Positions 28,409 through 38,247 are shown, numbered from the stretch's first letter. The stretch: DNA of 64,000 nt from an uncultured Colwellia sp. (GCA_913063325.1 CAJXYE010000008.1:42695-106694), one strand, 5' to 3'. Made by a program: numbers and translations. Notes: a model not told the origin generated them from the letters alone.

Positions 28409-31400
28409 TTACTCCAAACAATATCAATATACTTAGTTGCATCAACTATAAAACCATCTGTTTTAGCAGCATTTAAATACTCTCTTGCGAGCTGTTCATT
28501 CTGAAATACTTGACTGGTGACACAATAAATAGACTCACCATTAACCGCTTTTCGAATAATATGAAGTTGTTTTATTGTTGAAAAGCTCTGAGTTAATATT
28601 GTTGCACTCGCTAAAGTCTTAAATGCGCCAAATTGCACCACATAGCCTGAAGACAGGTCTTGGATAAATTCAGCTTCATCGACAATTATGCCTTGAGTGT
28701 TCAAGTTGTCAGTTGTGTTAACTTGTTCATCAGGAACACTGATAAAGCTGACAGGTGCAGCTGGGCTTACTAACACCGCAGGAGCTTGACTATCCGATTG
28801 TTGTTCTAATTCATTAGATGATTTTAGTCTAGCATTAAAAAACCTTGAGCTTTCAGTAGCCTCAGCTAACTTGTTTCTTAACTCCCTGCGTTCTTGCTCT
28901 GTGCTTTGCATCTTAATCTCTCTAAACTTAGCAAGATGCAGTGCATCAGATGAATAAGGTGCTTTCATTCCTCCTTTCGGTGGTAAATGAATTAATTTAT
29001 CGTTATCCGAGTCAAGCAAAGGGGCATAATTATTTTCGTCTAATAAAACCTTAACTAACTTATTAGCACCAATCGCACCAGATTCACTTCGAGATAACTC
29101 GATGTTTGGCAACACCACAAACCCCCCTCTTAACGGACTGTCGAATTCAAAGCCACCGATTTCAGCTTGCAAGCCTTTATCGAGTAAATACTTTTTATCC
29201 ACATAAACACGATATTTACCTGGTAATAAATCAACAAGACTGGTGTAACCATCGTAATCAGTTTCTGTAGTATATTCATCACCGGTAGAAATGTTGATCG
29301 CAATTAAAGGTACATTACTTAAGCTTAGAGTCTGCCCCTCATTGTTAAGTACAACAAAAAATTCTAATTCAGTGGTCAAGTAAAATGGTAAGTTAATTTT
29401 TTGTACCGAGCCGGGATGACTATAAATTAAATAGTCATTGTTAAGCGTTGTTCCGCCAGTGCTCCATTTTGCGTTTAATGCCGAAATACCGGTATTTGCG
29501 CCAAATAATCGAGCACGGCCATCGCTATTTGATTTAACACTCTCCCATTCATTTTTACCCATAAATGTGACATCAGGTAAATCATAATCTAAAACATCAG
29601 GGGTCCCATTTAATCGACGGTCTAAGTAGGTGTGCACATCTAAAGTTCCAGAATATCGGGTACTTCTGTTACTAAAGACCATTTTATGATTAAAGTGATC
29701 ATAGCCAAAATTAACAGAAATTCCAGCGGTCACACGCCACTTATCTTGCGAGTTGTAATTTGTTCTTAAGGTAAGCTGGTGAGTGGGTGCTATTAGTAAT
29801 AAATTATAACCCACAGTCCACCTGTTATCTTTAAAAAAGGAAGTGTTGGATACCTTAAGTGCGTGCCTATTATCCCAATCATCTTGATAGTTATAAGTTA
29901 AACTGGCCAGTATAGACTCTTTGTTAAGTTTTTTATCAGCTCTTAAATTGTAGGGTATCGAGCTAGTAAAACGAAAGTTTTGGTTGATTCGTGCCGTTAA
30001 AGTTAAGCTACCGGACAAGTTATCGCCAAGGTTTTCATTATCTCTATAGGTTATAGTGTTAGACACATTAAAATATGGCATCATAGTACTTATGCGATGC
30101 GTAGCCGTTTTAATACTGCCGAAGCCTATGTCATTCTTTTCATAACGAAGAGTATTTATCAACGAACCTGTTCGGATATTATAATCGGCTAGGATATATG
30201 AACTTTTTAGGTCTTCGTCACCAATAATCTCTTGAGTGCTCGACTTATATTGCAACGTGAAGTTATCTAAATTTGAAAAGGAGGTAGCCAAGGTAGAATT
30301 TTGCTCAAACCGTCCCTCTCTAAACGCCATTTGATTTTCGAAAAACCAACCAGGCAGGGTCACCTGATTTTTTAGTAAGAAGGACTTGTTTGCTTTATTC
30401 GTACCGTGAATGTCTTGTACATTAATGGTAGCGCCCACTTGCCAATTATCTAATAAACCTATGTTAAAATCAGCTGATATATCATCTATATCAAACTCAG
30501 ATAGATCAATATCTAATAAGGAACTGTCTTGCTCGACCAAGGACATGGCAAAGGCGGTATCTCCTTGAGCTAATGAATTTTGACGGACATTCACCCGTTC
30601 AAATATTATTTCTTGTTCACCATAAGGTCCATATAACACTATTTTAAATTCGTTAGCACCATATTGAAGATGCATATCATTAAACTCCATTAAACCATCA
30701 CCAGGTACTACTCTGCTCTCGAGAAAGACAGAATTATGATAAATGTCAGCTTCCCAGCCAGGTTTAGCAGTTTTGACAAAACTTGTTGTCATGTTCTCGT
30801 GTTGATTACTGATGTTGTTTGTTGAAAGCTTAAGGCCTAAGCCGCGAGAACTTCCTGCTAATAAATTTGATTTATTTACCCAAACATCCCCAAAACTGTA
30901 TTTGTCCCAAATACCTAACATCTTATCTCCAGGATATTGGGGATAACGAGTGAATTCAACTCTTGAATCTGTCTTGTAAGGATTATGCGTTACTGTAATA
31001 CTAGTAGAGTGGTAAGCAAGATCCGATACCGTTTGTAATACGCCGCTAAAATCTTTCTTAAAATTATCTGCTTGATACTCAAGGTTAAGATAACCAGTTG
31101 GCACTGTCGCTAATCGGTATTGATCCGGTACAGTAATAACACCAGCGTGAGTATTATTTTCTTGGTCTTGCTCTGCCAATATATAGTTATTTATTCGTCG
31201 TTGTTTTTTCTGCTTTTTGAGTGTTTTGTAGGGGAAGTCCGCTAAGTGACCTGACAAATCGAGTTTTAGGGAGTTAGTATCTATGGTTATTTTAGTCGTA
31301 AACAATTGTTCTAATACATCAGCCTGAATAAAATAAAAAACTCCATCATGAAACCATTGACCCTGACTGTTAGACTGCTGATCCAATAGCAGGTCTGTTG

Positions 31401-31671
31401 ATTTTCCGCCAAAATCAACAGACAGGATATTGCCAATCAGGGAGTACTTAACCCTTAAACCTTCAAATAATGGCGTTAAAGCAATGTAGAACTTCTCTTG
31501 GTGTCGGTAGGCATCTACAGAAGGAAATGCTTTTTTCCTCTGATCAGTAATATCAAAGATATAAAAATCTGCCTCTTCTATGCTTATGCCCTCTAATTTA
31601 GTTAATTTTTGGCTGAATGCAACACCGGAGTAGCACAGAAATAATAGGAATAAACTAATACGTAGATACAT
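28405..31671 (-). CDS. Outer-membrane usher protein with C-terminal SPOR domain
   Basis: 1088 residues. After a signal peptide (LRISLFLLFLCYSGVAFSQ) come an N-terminal domain, a large beta-barrel/usher region (YLNLEYQADNFKKDFSGVLQ, PGDGLMEFNDMHLQYGANEFKIVLYGPYGE near 290-325, a motif of CS1/alternate chaperone-usher families) and Ig-like C-terminal domains. Residues about 1008-1088 (GYVVQFGAFKTLASATILTQ) form a SPOR peptidoglycan-binding domain, unusual for an usher. GGAGAG precedes the ATG. The usher would thread subunits through the outer membrane; the SPOR part may fix it to septal or denuded peptidoglycan. Confidence 0.82.
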   Translation of the reverse strand: MYLRISLFLLFLCYSGVAFSQKLTKLEGISIEEADFYIFDITDQRKKAFPSVDAYRHQEKFYIALTPLFEGLRVKYSLIGNILSVDFGGKSTDLLLDQQSNSQGQWFHDGVFYFIQADVLEQLFTTKITIDTNSLKLDLSGHLADFPYKTLKKQKKQRRINNYILAEQDQENNTHAGVITVPDQYRLATVPTGYLNLEYQADNFKKDFSGVLQTVSDLAYHSTSITVTHNPYKTDSRVEFTRYPQYPGDKMLGIWDKYSFGDVWVNKSNLLAGSSRGLGLKLSTNNISNQHENMTTSFVKTAKPGWEADIYHNSVFLESRVVPGDGLMEFNDMHLQYGANEFKIVLYGPYGEQEIIFERVNVRQNSLAQGDTAFAMSLVEQDSSLLDIDLSEFDIDDISADFNIGLLDNWQVGATINVQDIHGTNKANKSFLLKNQVTLPGWFFENQMAFREGRFEQNSTLATSFSNLDNFTLQYKSSTQEIIGDEDLKSSYILADYNIRTGSLINTLRYEKNDIGFGSIKTATHRISTMMPYFNVSNTITYRDNENLGDNLSGSLTLTARINQNFRFTSSIPYNLRADKKLNKESILASLTYNYQDDWDNRHALKVSNTSFFKDNRWTVGYNLLLIAPTHQLTLRTNYNSQDKWRVTAGISVNFGYDHFNHKMVFSNRSTRYSGTLDVHTYLDRRLNGTPDVLDYDLPDVTFMGKNEWESVKSNSDGRARLFGANTGISALNAKWSTGGTTLNNDYLIYSHPGSVQKINLPFYLTTELEFFVVLNNEGQTLSLSNVPLIAINISTGDEYTTETDYDGYTSLVDLLPGKYRVYVDKKYLLDKGLQAEIGGFEFDSPLRGGFVVLPNIELSRSESGAIGANKLVKVLLDENNYAPLLDSDNDKLIHLPPKGGMKAPYSSDALHLAKFREIKMQSTEQERRELRNKLAEATESSRFFNARLKSSNELEQQSDSQAPAVLVSPAAPVSFISVPDEQVNTTDNLNTQGIIVDEAEFIQDLSSGYVVQFGAFKTLASATILTQSFSTIKQLHIIRKAVNGESIYCVTSQVFQNEQLAREYLNAAKTDGFIVDATKYIDIVWSK

Positions 31672-31687
31672 ACTTGCTCTCCTACTC

Positions 31688-32452
31688 TCAGAGTGATTTC
31701 ACTAACTGTTCAATCAATAAATTACCACCAAATTTAGGGTCTTCTCTAAAGCGAATAATTAAAGGGAAATTTATGCTTTTAGTGATAGGCAATATGACTT
31801 GTTTTGTTGGGCTTTCACTGTATATAGACATTTGTTTTTTAGATGCCAATATTTGTCCAGAGCTTTTATCTATTATCTCTAAATCACCTGTAATAGATCG
31901 CTTACCTACTATTTTAATAGTTACCTCAACTTGTTTGTCTGACACATTGATAGAGTCAAAAACGGCACTTATTTTAATCTCACCTGTCCTAACTATTACA
32001 GGCACATTATGTACGATTACAGGCTCTATCGTTACCTGCTTGTCACTATTACTTATTGTTTTTTTACACCTAATTGCTAATAATCCTTTATATTCGCCAT
32101 CCTCTAAGCCTGGGCGTCGTCTATACAATAATTTAATATTTTGATGAAGCTTTGGACTAACCTCAAAACGTCTAGGAGCAAAGCGGATCATTTTTGCAGC
32201 ACTATCTACAGCAATTTGGTTTTTGGGTAAAAACTGCATAAACCCGTTAGCATCAATAACAGTATCCTTTATACTTAGGCTACAGGTCTGACTTTCACTT
32301 TCCATATTAAGTACATATATAGACGCAGTGTCACTTTGTGGCGATAGATATAACCGTGTTGTGCTTATTGAAACGGCATTGACTTTAAGAGTAACTAACA
32401 GAAAAGAAGTGAGTAATATTACCAAGCTAATCTTATTCATTGAATTGTTCAT
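31688..32452 (-). CDS. Pilus periplasmic chaperone 2
   Basis: 254 residues, signal peptide ending VTLKVNAVS. PapD-like two-Ig layout: first domain with TTRLYLSPQSDTASIYVLNM, RFAPRRFEVSPKLHQNIKLLYRR (the G1-strand and following basic motif of fimbrial chaperones), then VIVHNVPVIVRTGEI and a second Ig-like domain. Start overlaps the stop of chaperone 1 (TAATG) with AGGAG inside that gene. Confidence 0.8.
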   Translation of the reverse strand: MNNSMNKISLVILLTSFLLVTLKVNAVSISTTRLYLSPQSDTASIYVLNMESESQTCSLSIKDTVIDANGFMQFLPKNQIAVDSAAKMIRFAPRRFEVSPKLHQNIKLLYRRRPGLEDGEYKGLLAIRCKKTISNSDKQVTIEPVIVHNVPVIVRTGEIKISAVFDSINVSDKQVEVTIKIVGKRSITGDLEIIDKSSGQILASKKQMSIYSESPTKQVILPITKSINFPLIIRFREDPKFGGNLLIEQLVKSL

Positions 32453-33219
32453 TATTTAGCTCCTTTCATAGGTAACTCAAATGACTTTGTGCCACCATAT
32501 TGGTTATTTTCTTGAAACACTATCTTCGTGTTGGTATCGTGAAATTCTCCTAGATCGAATGCAAACTCTTTGTAAATCATATCAGGATAAATAACCACAT
32601 TTCGTTGAAACGTCTTTAACTCTGTACCATTAGCTGTAACTAAATAGATATCACCATAAAAAGATCGGTTACCTGCATGTAGAGCCTTAAAAGATACTGA
32701 ACTACCCTGTTGCTTAATATTGACAAAGGATAAGTTAACATCGAACTTATTTAATGTTGCGGTGCGGATCACCAAAGGTACAGAATGGATTATATTTGGC
32801 GTGAAACTTATCCCCACTTTTTGCTGTTCATCTTCTATTGTTGAGCAAGTAAAATTTGCATACGAGCGGTGCTCAGCAGTTTTGTCATTTATTTGACGAC
32901 GATAGTTAAAAGTAACATATTGAAATGATTTAGGCTGGATGATGAACTTACGTGGAGAGTAACGGATTCTGTTTAAGGTAGTTTTAGAGCGTTCTGCTTG
33001 TTCGGCTTCAGTTAATTTAACTACTTGCCCATTTTCTTTATATAAGCGGTAAGAAAATGACACTTCACACTGTTCAGGGAAGGTTGAACGGTTCTTAACT
33101 ATAAATTTATCTTGAGGATTTTTATTATCTAAGTAAATTCGATACGTGCCTAGTGAAGCAGCATCTGCCTTAACAACAGTTAGAGCTATCCAAAGGATAG
33201 CTATTGAACATTTTTTCAT
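32452..33219 (-). CDS. Pilus periplasmic chaperone 1
   Basis: 255 residues from the ATG at 33219, which has AGAGGT 7 bases upstream and begins a signal peptide (MKKCSIAILWIALTVVKADA); an upstream start 63 bases earlier is less likely. RIRYSPRKFIIQPKSFQYVTFNYRRQ and IIHSVPLVIRTATL match chaperone 2, so the pair is a tandem duplication. Two chaperones may serve the two subunit types. Confidence 0.8.
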   Translation of the reverse strand: MKKCSIAILWIALTVVKADAASLGTYRIYLDNKNPQDKFIVKNRSTFPEQCEVSFSYRLYKENGQVVKLTEAEQAERSKTTLNRIRYSPRKFIIQPKSFQYVTFNYRRQINDKTAEHRSYANFTCSTIEDEQQKVGISFTPNIIHSVPLVIRTATLNKFDVNLSFVNIKQQGSSVSFKALHAGNRSFYGDIYLVTANGTELKTFQRNVVIYPDMIYKEFAFDLGEFHDTNTKIVFQENNQYGGTKSFELPMKGAK

Positions 33220-33302
33220 ATTGACCTCTAAGCATCTCGTTATTGTATGAGTTACAATAATGAGATGCAAAAAGAATACCAATATTTTCTATGATAGTAA
33301 TC

Positions 33303-33899
33303 CTATTGATAAGTAACTTCTATGTTGAAGTCAGCATTATAAAGTTGACCTGACGTTAAAGGTGCTTGGTTAGTAATTGTTCCCGCTACAATAATTCTAT
33401 TTGTACCGGCGAGAGTGTAAGCATTTATCGAGGTTGATGCTGTACCATTTGAACCAGTACCTACGGCAACAGGAACTCTCGCATCGCCGCCTACATCTAT
33501 TAAATTACCAACGGGTGCAAAAGAAATATCGCCAGGTGTCCCAAGGGTTAAGTTTACTGTAATATCGGCACCAGAAAAAGAAGTAATGGTATATACACCT
33601 GGTTGACCTGTGCCAGTACAATTGACGGATAAATTCCCACCGCCTGCTGAACCTGATCCAACAACAAAACCTTCATCAGCGACTGCTATATTAGGGCCAG
33701 CCAATACATCCATAGTACAAGTGTCAGCTTGAGATAAACTTAGCACATCACCAAAATCCATTGGTGTGTCTTCTGTAACCACTATTATAGGAAGCGTGCT
33801 AAAAGTTAACGTTGCAGTAATATCTGTTGCGTAGACACCCGATGCCATTGGAACTAATAACAAAGGTAGCATTTTTGTAATATTTTTAAATTTTTTCAT
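33303..33899 (-). CDS. DUF4402 major pilin-like subunit 2
   Basis: 198 residues from ATG 33899 (AGAGATG upstream); a longer frame would overlap subunit 1. Signal peptide MKKFKNITKMLPLLLVPMAS-GVYA. The mature part is a DUF4402 fold: MDFGDVLSLSQADTCTMDV, a Cys pair (DTCTM, SVNCTG), INAYTLAGTNRIIVAGTITN and the terminal IEVTYQ strand. Strongly Gly/Ser/Thr-rich, as in exported fibre subunits. Confidence 0.8.
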   Translation of the reverse strand: MKKFKNITKMLPLLLVPMASGVYATDITATLTFSTLPIIVVTEDTPMDFGDVLSLSQADTCTMDVLAGPNIAVADEGFVVGSGSAGGGNLSVNCTGTGQPGVYTITSFSGADITVNLTLGTPGDISFAPVGNLIDVGGDARVPVAVGTGSNGTASTSINAYTLAGTNRIIVAGTITNQAPLTSGQLYNADFNIEVTYQ

Positions 33900-33909
33900 A
33901 AAATCATCT

Positions 33910-34605
33910 CTACTCGTATGTAATGGTAACAAGGATTGGGTCTGAAACACTAACACCTTGTGCGATACCCGGCGCGTCTATGGTTATTGTTCCTGCTAAA
34001 ATCATACGGGTTTTCCCTGTAGCAAGCGCATAAGCAGTAGCACCGGTAGGTATTTCTGAAACGTTTGCCGTCTGCACCAGAGACATACCTATGCCATTCA
34101 CTATACTAGAGGACCCGAAATCTTTACAGAGGTCAGCTGTTGTTGCTTGGTCGAAATCCACAACACAGCTCTCAGCACCTGGTGTATAAGTATATCCAGC
34201 GCCCGTGACATCTTGCACTTCAACGCTTACAGTGGAGCCTGCTACACCATCAATTTCAATGATCATTGCGGCACCATCTGTTGAACTTGTAAGGCATGCA
34301 TTCCCGGAAATATCACCGAAGGTAGTCCCGGCATTATCTGTTCCTGTAGGTGCAAGATCTACTCGTAAGTCAGCTTCAGGAATGTCAGATTTACCAACAA
34401 TAGTACAAGTATCGGTAATTTTATTACCTTTGATATTCGCTCCAAAACCTAATGTGGTAAAATTGGCTACTGGTGCAGCAACTACGTCAGGAATGCCCGT
34501 TGCACTGATAATAAAGTTTTCAGCACTAGCGTTGAAGGCATTACATGCGCCGAATAGTAAAGCACCTGCTAGTAGCGTTTTTTTAAATCTTTGTGTTGGT
34601 TGCAT
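33910..34605 (-). CDS. DUF4402 major pilin-like subunit 1
   Basis: 231 residues, first gene of the pilus operon with a near-perfect AGGAGGG 6 bases before the ATG, implying high expression. Signal peptide KTLLAGALLFGACNAFNASA. Three Cys (NACLTS, ESCVVDF, DLCKDFG) plus TDTCTIVG; the C-terminal GKTRMILAGTITIDAPG and PILVTITYE repeat the layout of subunit 2. Probably the main shaft subunit. Confidence 0.8.
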   Translation of the reverse strand: MQPTQRFKKTLLAGALLFGACNAFNASAENFIISATGIPDVVAAPVANFTTLGFGANIKGNKITDTCTIVGKSDIPEADLRVDLAPTGTDNAGTTFGDISGNACLTSSTDGAAMIIEIDGVAGSTVSVEVQDVTGAGYTYTPGAESCVVDFDQATTADLCKDFGSSSIVNGIGMSLVQTANVSEIPTGATAYALATGKTRMILAGTITIDAPGIAQGVSVSDPILVTITYE

Positions 34606-35436
34606 AACAACCCTCCTAATTCTTAAAAGTTAGTAATGACCCTGAAAGAAAAATCCTATATTTTCCATCCATGGTAAGTGTATCGACATGTTTTCGATTA
34701 CCTTTAGTATTATTTAATATAATTATTACCTTCTTTATGTTCTGTTTAATATTTACAGGTTTAACAATGGTTTATGGCTATAAAATTATTACTTATCACT
34801 ATGGTGTTTTTGTAATAAGTAACCCCTAAGTGGCTAACGGCTGTGACAAATTAAACCCAGAAGCCTTTATCTACTGCCTGACATTATTGTCGATAGCCTG
34901 CGTGTTTTTACTATCCAGCAAAGAGAGCTAAAGGTGTTATTCATCGGGATCTTCTTATCCTAGAACTTTTAACTCGTATTGCATTTGCACCAGACTTATC
35001 ACTTTATAAGCAACTTCAATGCCAGTAGCTAATAAATGTTCGCCAAGGATTCCTCACTAATGGCCATTTTTTTCTGGCCCGCCATTAAATAGGGCCGTGT
35101 GGCATAACTACCATCATTACTGCAATAACAATGATCCTGTGAATATATCGAAAGCTCAGTCCGCTGTGAGTTGGCTGAATGAGGAACAAAACATGAGCAG
35201 CGGCAACTGAATAAACGAATAATTGCCACTGTGCGGTAACACTTCGCCCTCTGCATTGGGCTTGTATAAAAAGCTTCAAAGATATTGCTAGCTCACCAGC
35301 TCCATATATCACTAAAACATATGGCTAGTACGCGATTAAATATCTAGGAAAATATAGCTGACACCCCTTTTAATGGAACTAAACAAAAACTTCAACTATG
35401 CTTGTTTAATCAGCAATAAAACCAGTTGAGGTCACT
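34606..35436. other. 830-bp region upstream of the pilus operon
   Basis: The first 200 bases are AT-rich and should contain the pilus promoter. Bases 34850-35330 have higher GC and several overlapping stop-broken frames on the minus strand (35029-35312), which resembles gene debris, but I could not assign a family. Confidence 0.4.
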
Positions 35437-36411
35437 ATGGCAACGGCAAGAAAACAGCAAGTCAGTTTAATTGATACCTGTTATTATCACTGTATTTCCC
35501 GCTGTGTTCGTCGTGCTTTTTTATGTGGCGAAGATAAAGTCACAGGGCAAAGCTTTGAGCACAGGCGCGGTTGGGTTGAAGATAAACTATTAGCGTTAAG
35601 CCAAACCTTTGCTATTGATGTATGTGCTTACGCGGTAATGAGCAATCATACTCATCTTGTGTTACATGTTGATGTTGAGCAAGCCAAAGCATGGTCAATG
35701 CATCAAGTTGTTAGCCGTTGGCATCAATTATTTAAAGGCACATTAATCACGCAACAATACTTACGCGGCGAAAAACTGATTAAACCTCTGCAACAAGTAG
35801 TGGAAGAAACCGCAGAGGTGTATCGAGCAAGGTTAATTGATATCAGCTGGTTTATGCGCATTCTAAATGAAAGCATTGCCGTACAAGCCAACAAAGAAGA
35901 TAAATGCACCGGCAGATTCTGGGAAGGTCGTTTTAAATCCCAAGCCTTATTAGATGAAGCCGCTGTTATCGCCTGTATGGCGTATGTTGATTTAAACCCA
36001 ATAAGAGCCAACATAGCGGCAACCCCTGAAACATCTAACCACACCAGTATTCAACAACGTATTCATTCAGCCAAACAAGAAAAACAACCGAAAGTGCTTT
36101 TCCCTTTTATTGGTAATCCAAGACAAAACGCGCCTAAAGGCTTAGCGTTTGAGCTAAAAGAGTATATTGAATTAGTTGATTTAACAGGTCGTTGCATTAG
36201 AGAAGACAAATGCGGTTACATTGACAATAATCTACCCCACATACTATTGCGATTAAACATCAGTACTGAAAACTGGTTAGTATTAACCACGCAATTTAGA
36301 ACATTATTTCATGGCGCGGTGGGTAATCCCGAAGCGTTAACTGAGTTTTGTCAGCATCAACACCTTAAAAAACGTGCGGCAGTCTCTGTTTGCCAAAAAC
36401 TATTCGCTTAG
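35437..36411 (+). CDS. RAYT: REP-associated tyrosine transposase (Y1/IS200-like)
   Basis: 324 residues. Y1-transposase motifs: CYYHCISRCVRRAFLCG, the HUH motif MSNHTHLVLHVD, ISWFMRILNES, RFWEGRFKSQALLDEAA and the catalytic-Tyr helix MAYVDLNPIRANIA. Family members nick single-stranded DNA at REP hairpins and are domesticated rather than self-mobile. GAGGT precedes the ATG. No clear REP array flanks it in the window. Confidence 0.9.
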   Translation: MATARKQQVSLIDTCYYHCISRCVRRAFLCGEDKVTGQSFEHRRGWVEDKLLALSQTFAIDVCAYAVMSNHTHLVLHVDVEQAKAWSMHQVVSRWHQLFKGTLITQQYLRGEKLIKPLQQVVEETAEVYRARLIDISWFMRILNESIAVQANKEDKCTGRFWEGRFKSQALLDEAAVIACMAYVDLNPIRANIAATPETSNHTSIQQRIHSAKQEKQPKVLFPFIGNPRQNAPKGLAFELKEYIELVDLTGRCIREDKCGYIDNNLPHILLRLNISTENWLVLTTQFRTLFHGAVGNPEALTEFCQHQHLKKRAAVSVCQKLFA

Positions 36412-37274
36412 CGTTACTTCATAACAAAAAATCATAATGAATTAAGCTGATTTTTGAGTATTAAGGCTTAAGCATGACTGAAATTTACCGAGCAGCTAAA
36501 TTTATCCTTAAAAGCCAACAATTCATTTTTTTTAACGTTAAAACCCGCAATCACAGGTGGTTTTAATGATGAAGATTTAATTGCTTGTGATAATCCATGG
36601 TAACTATTTTAAGAGGGATGTCTTTTGTTTTTATCAATATATTCCATAAATATAGGGAGTTCTGTCGATTAAATTCCATATATATGTAGAATTTATTGTG
36701 GTTGATTCCATGTATATGTGGAATTTTATGTTGGTATTAGCTGGCCAACTAAAACTATCTACATATGAAAGGTACATTATCAATAGAAAGTCGAAGGTTC
36801 TTGGTTTTATTGTTGGCTTAATTAACGTAAATTAAACGTAATAATTAGCTTATTATAATTAAGGTGATATCGTTATATCGTATTGATAATGCTATTAGTT
36901 TAAATGATTTGTACTACCAACAAATTCACATGAAGGGGCATCGAGCTATATAAAATAAATGGGGCAGAGTAAAATAAATTAATAAAGCCCCATACTGACT
37001 GGAAACTTAACCTTCTCTACTTAGTTAATAAGTAGATAAGGTTTCTGCTTGGTTTATTTTTCAAAATAAATAAGATTCTTTCACAATAGATAAGAATGGT
37101 TGCAAGAGAAGTGAGATCGGTTTTCATTTTGGCGGCGAAAGATCAATTGGCAAGCTTCTAGCGGTACGTTGGCAATTTTTGAATGCTTTGCTGCCAAAAG
37201 CCCCTTGGCCGAGTGGCTATGCTGGGTGGAATCTACAGATAGCTTTTCCCATAGCGAAATTCACCATATTGCTT
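36412..37274. other. AT-rich junk region before the island hotspot
   Basis: No intact gene. Contains a short dyad TTAAAACC...GGTTTTAA near 36538-36568 and the operator-like repeats listed separately. Some GC-richer pieces near 37120-37250 look like gene remnants that I cannot name. Confidence 0.4.
36641..36724. repeat. Operator-like imperfect palindromes
   Basis: ATTCCATATATATGTAGAAT (36673-36692) and ATTCCATGTATATGTGGAAT (36705-36724) are spaced 32 bp apart, with a half-like copy ATTCCATAAATATA at 36641. Outer TTCCA/TGGAA halves suggest binding sites for a dimeric repressor; no adjacent intact regulator is seen. Confidence 0.45.
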
Positions 37275-37456
37275 TTAAGTATCAAGGGTTACAGCCCCAC
37301 AAACAATAGGGTTGTCTTCTAGGCCATCAATAAATACAAATGCTTTTGAATTCACTCCAATACCACGTTCAATAGATGATATTGTTGTATGACTTACACC
37401 CACCCGTTTTCCAATTTACCAATTGATTTTAGTAAGTAATCTGTGTTGTTATGCAT
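37275..37456 (-). pseudogene. Remnant of an XRE (Cro/CI-type) regulator
   Basis: From ATG 37456 the frame reads MHNNTDYLLKSIGKLENGWV and stops; a 1-base shift restores GKRVGVSHTTISSIERGIG, a typical HTH_3 helix-turn-helix, then NSKAFVFIDGLEDNPIVCGA before a TAA. One frameshift and the short length mark it as broken. Confidence 0.65.
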
Positions 37457-37476
37457 TTTATTTAAATCATTAGATG

Positions 37477-37580
37477 CTAATGCGTTATATCTAAAGCACT
37501 AGCTAGCATCATTTTTACAGGCTTACTAAGCTTCTTAGCTCGTTGTTTTTCTTCTTTATTGCTCCGCTAGTAATAGACAT
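37477..37580 (-). pseudogene. Truncated, frameshifted N-terminus of a tyrosine integrase
   Basis: ATG 37580 gives MSITSGAIKKK, then after a shift EKQRAKKLSKPVKMMLASAL. This aligns with the start of the intact integrase at 63488 (MAITIEAIREAKQQAKTLGK then PVKLSVGDG) at both DNA and protein level with two small deletions. The upstream DNA is also shared, see 37590-37690. It is what remains of the integrase of an older island in the same site. Confidence 0.75.
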
Positions 37581-37589
37581 ATTAGCCCT

Positions 37590-37690
37590 AAATATTTTTG
37601 CCAACATGAGAAAAGTGCTTTTATGACTTTTACCCATACGTTTACCCATACGTTTACCCGTAGTCGAGTTGGTTTATTATTGTACAGAGT
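37590..37690. repeat. Copy of the integrase upstream region with TTTACCC direct repeats
   Basis: GTTTACCC(G)TAGTCGAGTTGG and TTATTGTACAGAGTTGTTTG match 63540-63600 almost base for base. ACGTTTACCCAT occurs repeatedly at 37628-37655. In the intact element the same block separates integrase from the ssrA end, so these may be integrase arm-type sites. Confidence 0.75.
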
Positions 37691-37760
37691 TGTTTGTATT
37701 TGTATGAGGGGGGTAATGCACATGTGCCGTGTACCGGAGTTCTCATTGGATTTAAGACAG

Positions 37761-37888
37761 AAAAAAACCGCAACTTGTAAAAAAAGTAGCGGTTTTTTTC
37801 ATAGACGCTGGTCTGTCTATGGCCAAATCTAAAAGTTACTAGGTATAACTAAGAGGTTAAAACGGTCTTTATTTGGTGAAGCGGGGGA
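37761..37888. repeat. ssrA-downstream segment copy A with degenerate att core
   Basis: Holds a terminator-like AAAAACCGC...GCGGTTTTT stem, the shared block GCCAAATCTAAAAGTTACTA GGTATAACTA and the decayed core TTGGTGAAGCGGGGGA (37873-37888). Copies B and C share the block. Confidence 0.75.
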
Positions 37889-38043
37889 CATCTGTTTTGG
37901 ATTTTTATCTCTTTGTTTTTTATACCTATAACTATTTTGTGTTTTATTGTTGGTACTAAAAACAAAAGCTACATCAAAGATGTAATTTCCAGTAACTTTA
38001 TAATTTAATAATTCACTTCTTTATTTTTACTTGTTTAACGCCA

Positions 38044-38247
38044 TCACTTTTTATCAATCGATGTCTTAAAGTATTCACATATTTTATTAACTTTATTGAC
38101 CCGCTTACTAGAAAATATATTATGCAGTCTTCTTTCTAAAGATGGTGCATCATCTGATGGAATCAAGGCATGTACATCAAATAAGAAGGGCACTGATGCA
38201 TTACTCAATTCTCTGACTCGATCCATAGGTTAAATTCTTCTTGTCAT
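38044..38247 (-). pseudogene. C-terminal remnant of a T5orf172/GIY-YIG-type protein
   Basis: The frame reads MDRVRELSNASVPFLFDVHA then LIPSDDAPSLERRLHNIFSS and KRVNKVNK, the hallmark end of T5orf172 (DUF4041-type) domains. Upstream, MTRRI-stop-P fits the expected TRRLEP start of this motif with a nonsense codon. Only the last 60-odd residues survive; the family is common next to phage and defence genes. Confidence 0.75.

Noticed and set aside
31674..32144. 156-codon plus-strand frame opposite the pilus chaperone
   Set aside because: Shadow of the chaperone gene; no ribosome binding site, protein is an unnatural mix of Leu/Ile/Ser.
34205..34633. 142-codon plus-strand frame opposite pilin 1
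   Set aside because: Antisense shadow of the Ser/Thr-rich pilin gene.
37195..37235. tRNA-like D-arm (TTGGCCGAGTGGCTATGC)
   Set aside because: No matching anticodon or T arm follows; at best a fragment or coincidence.
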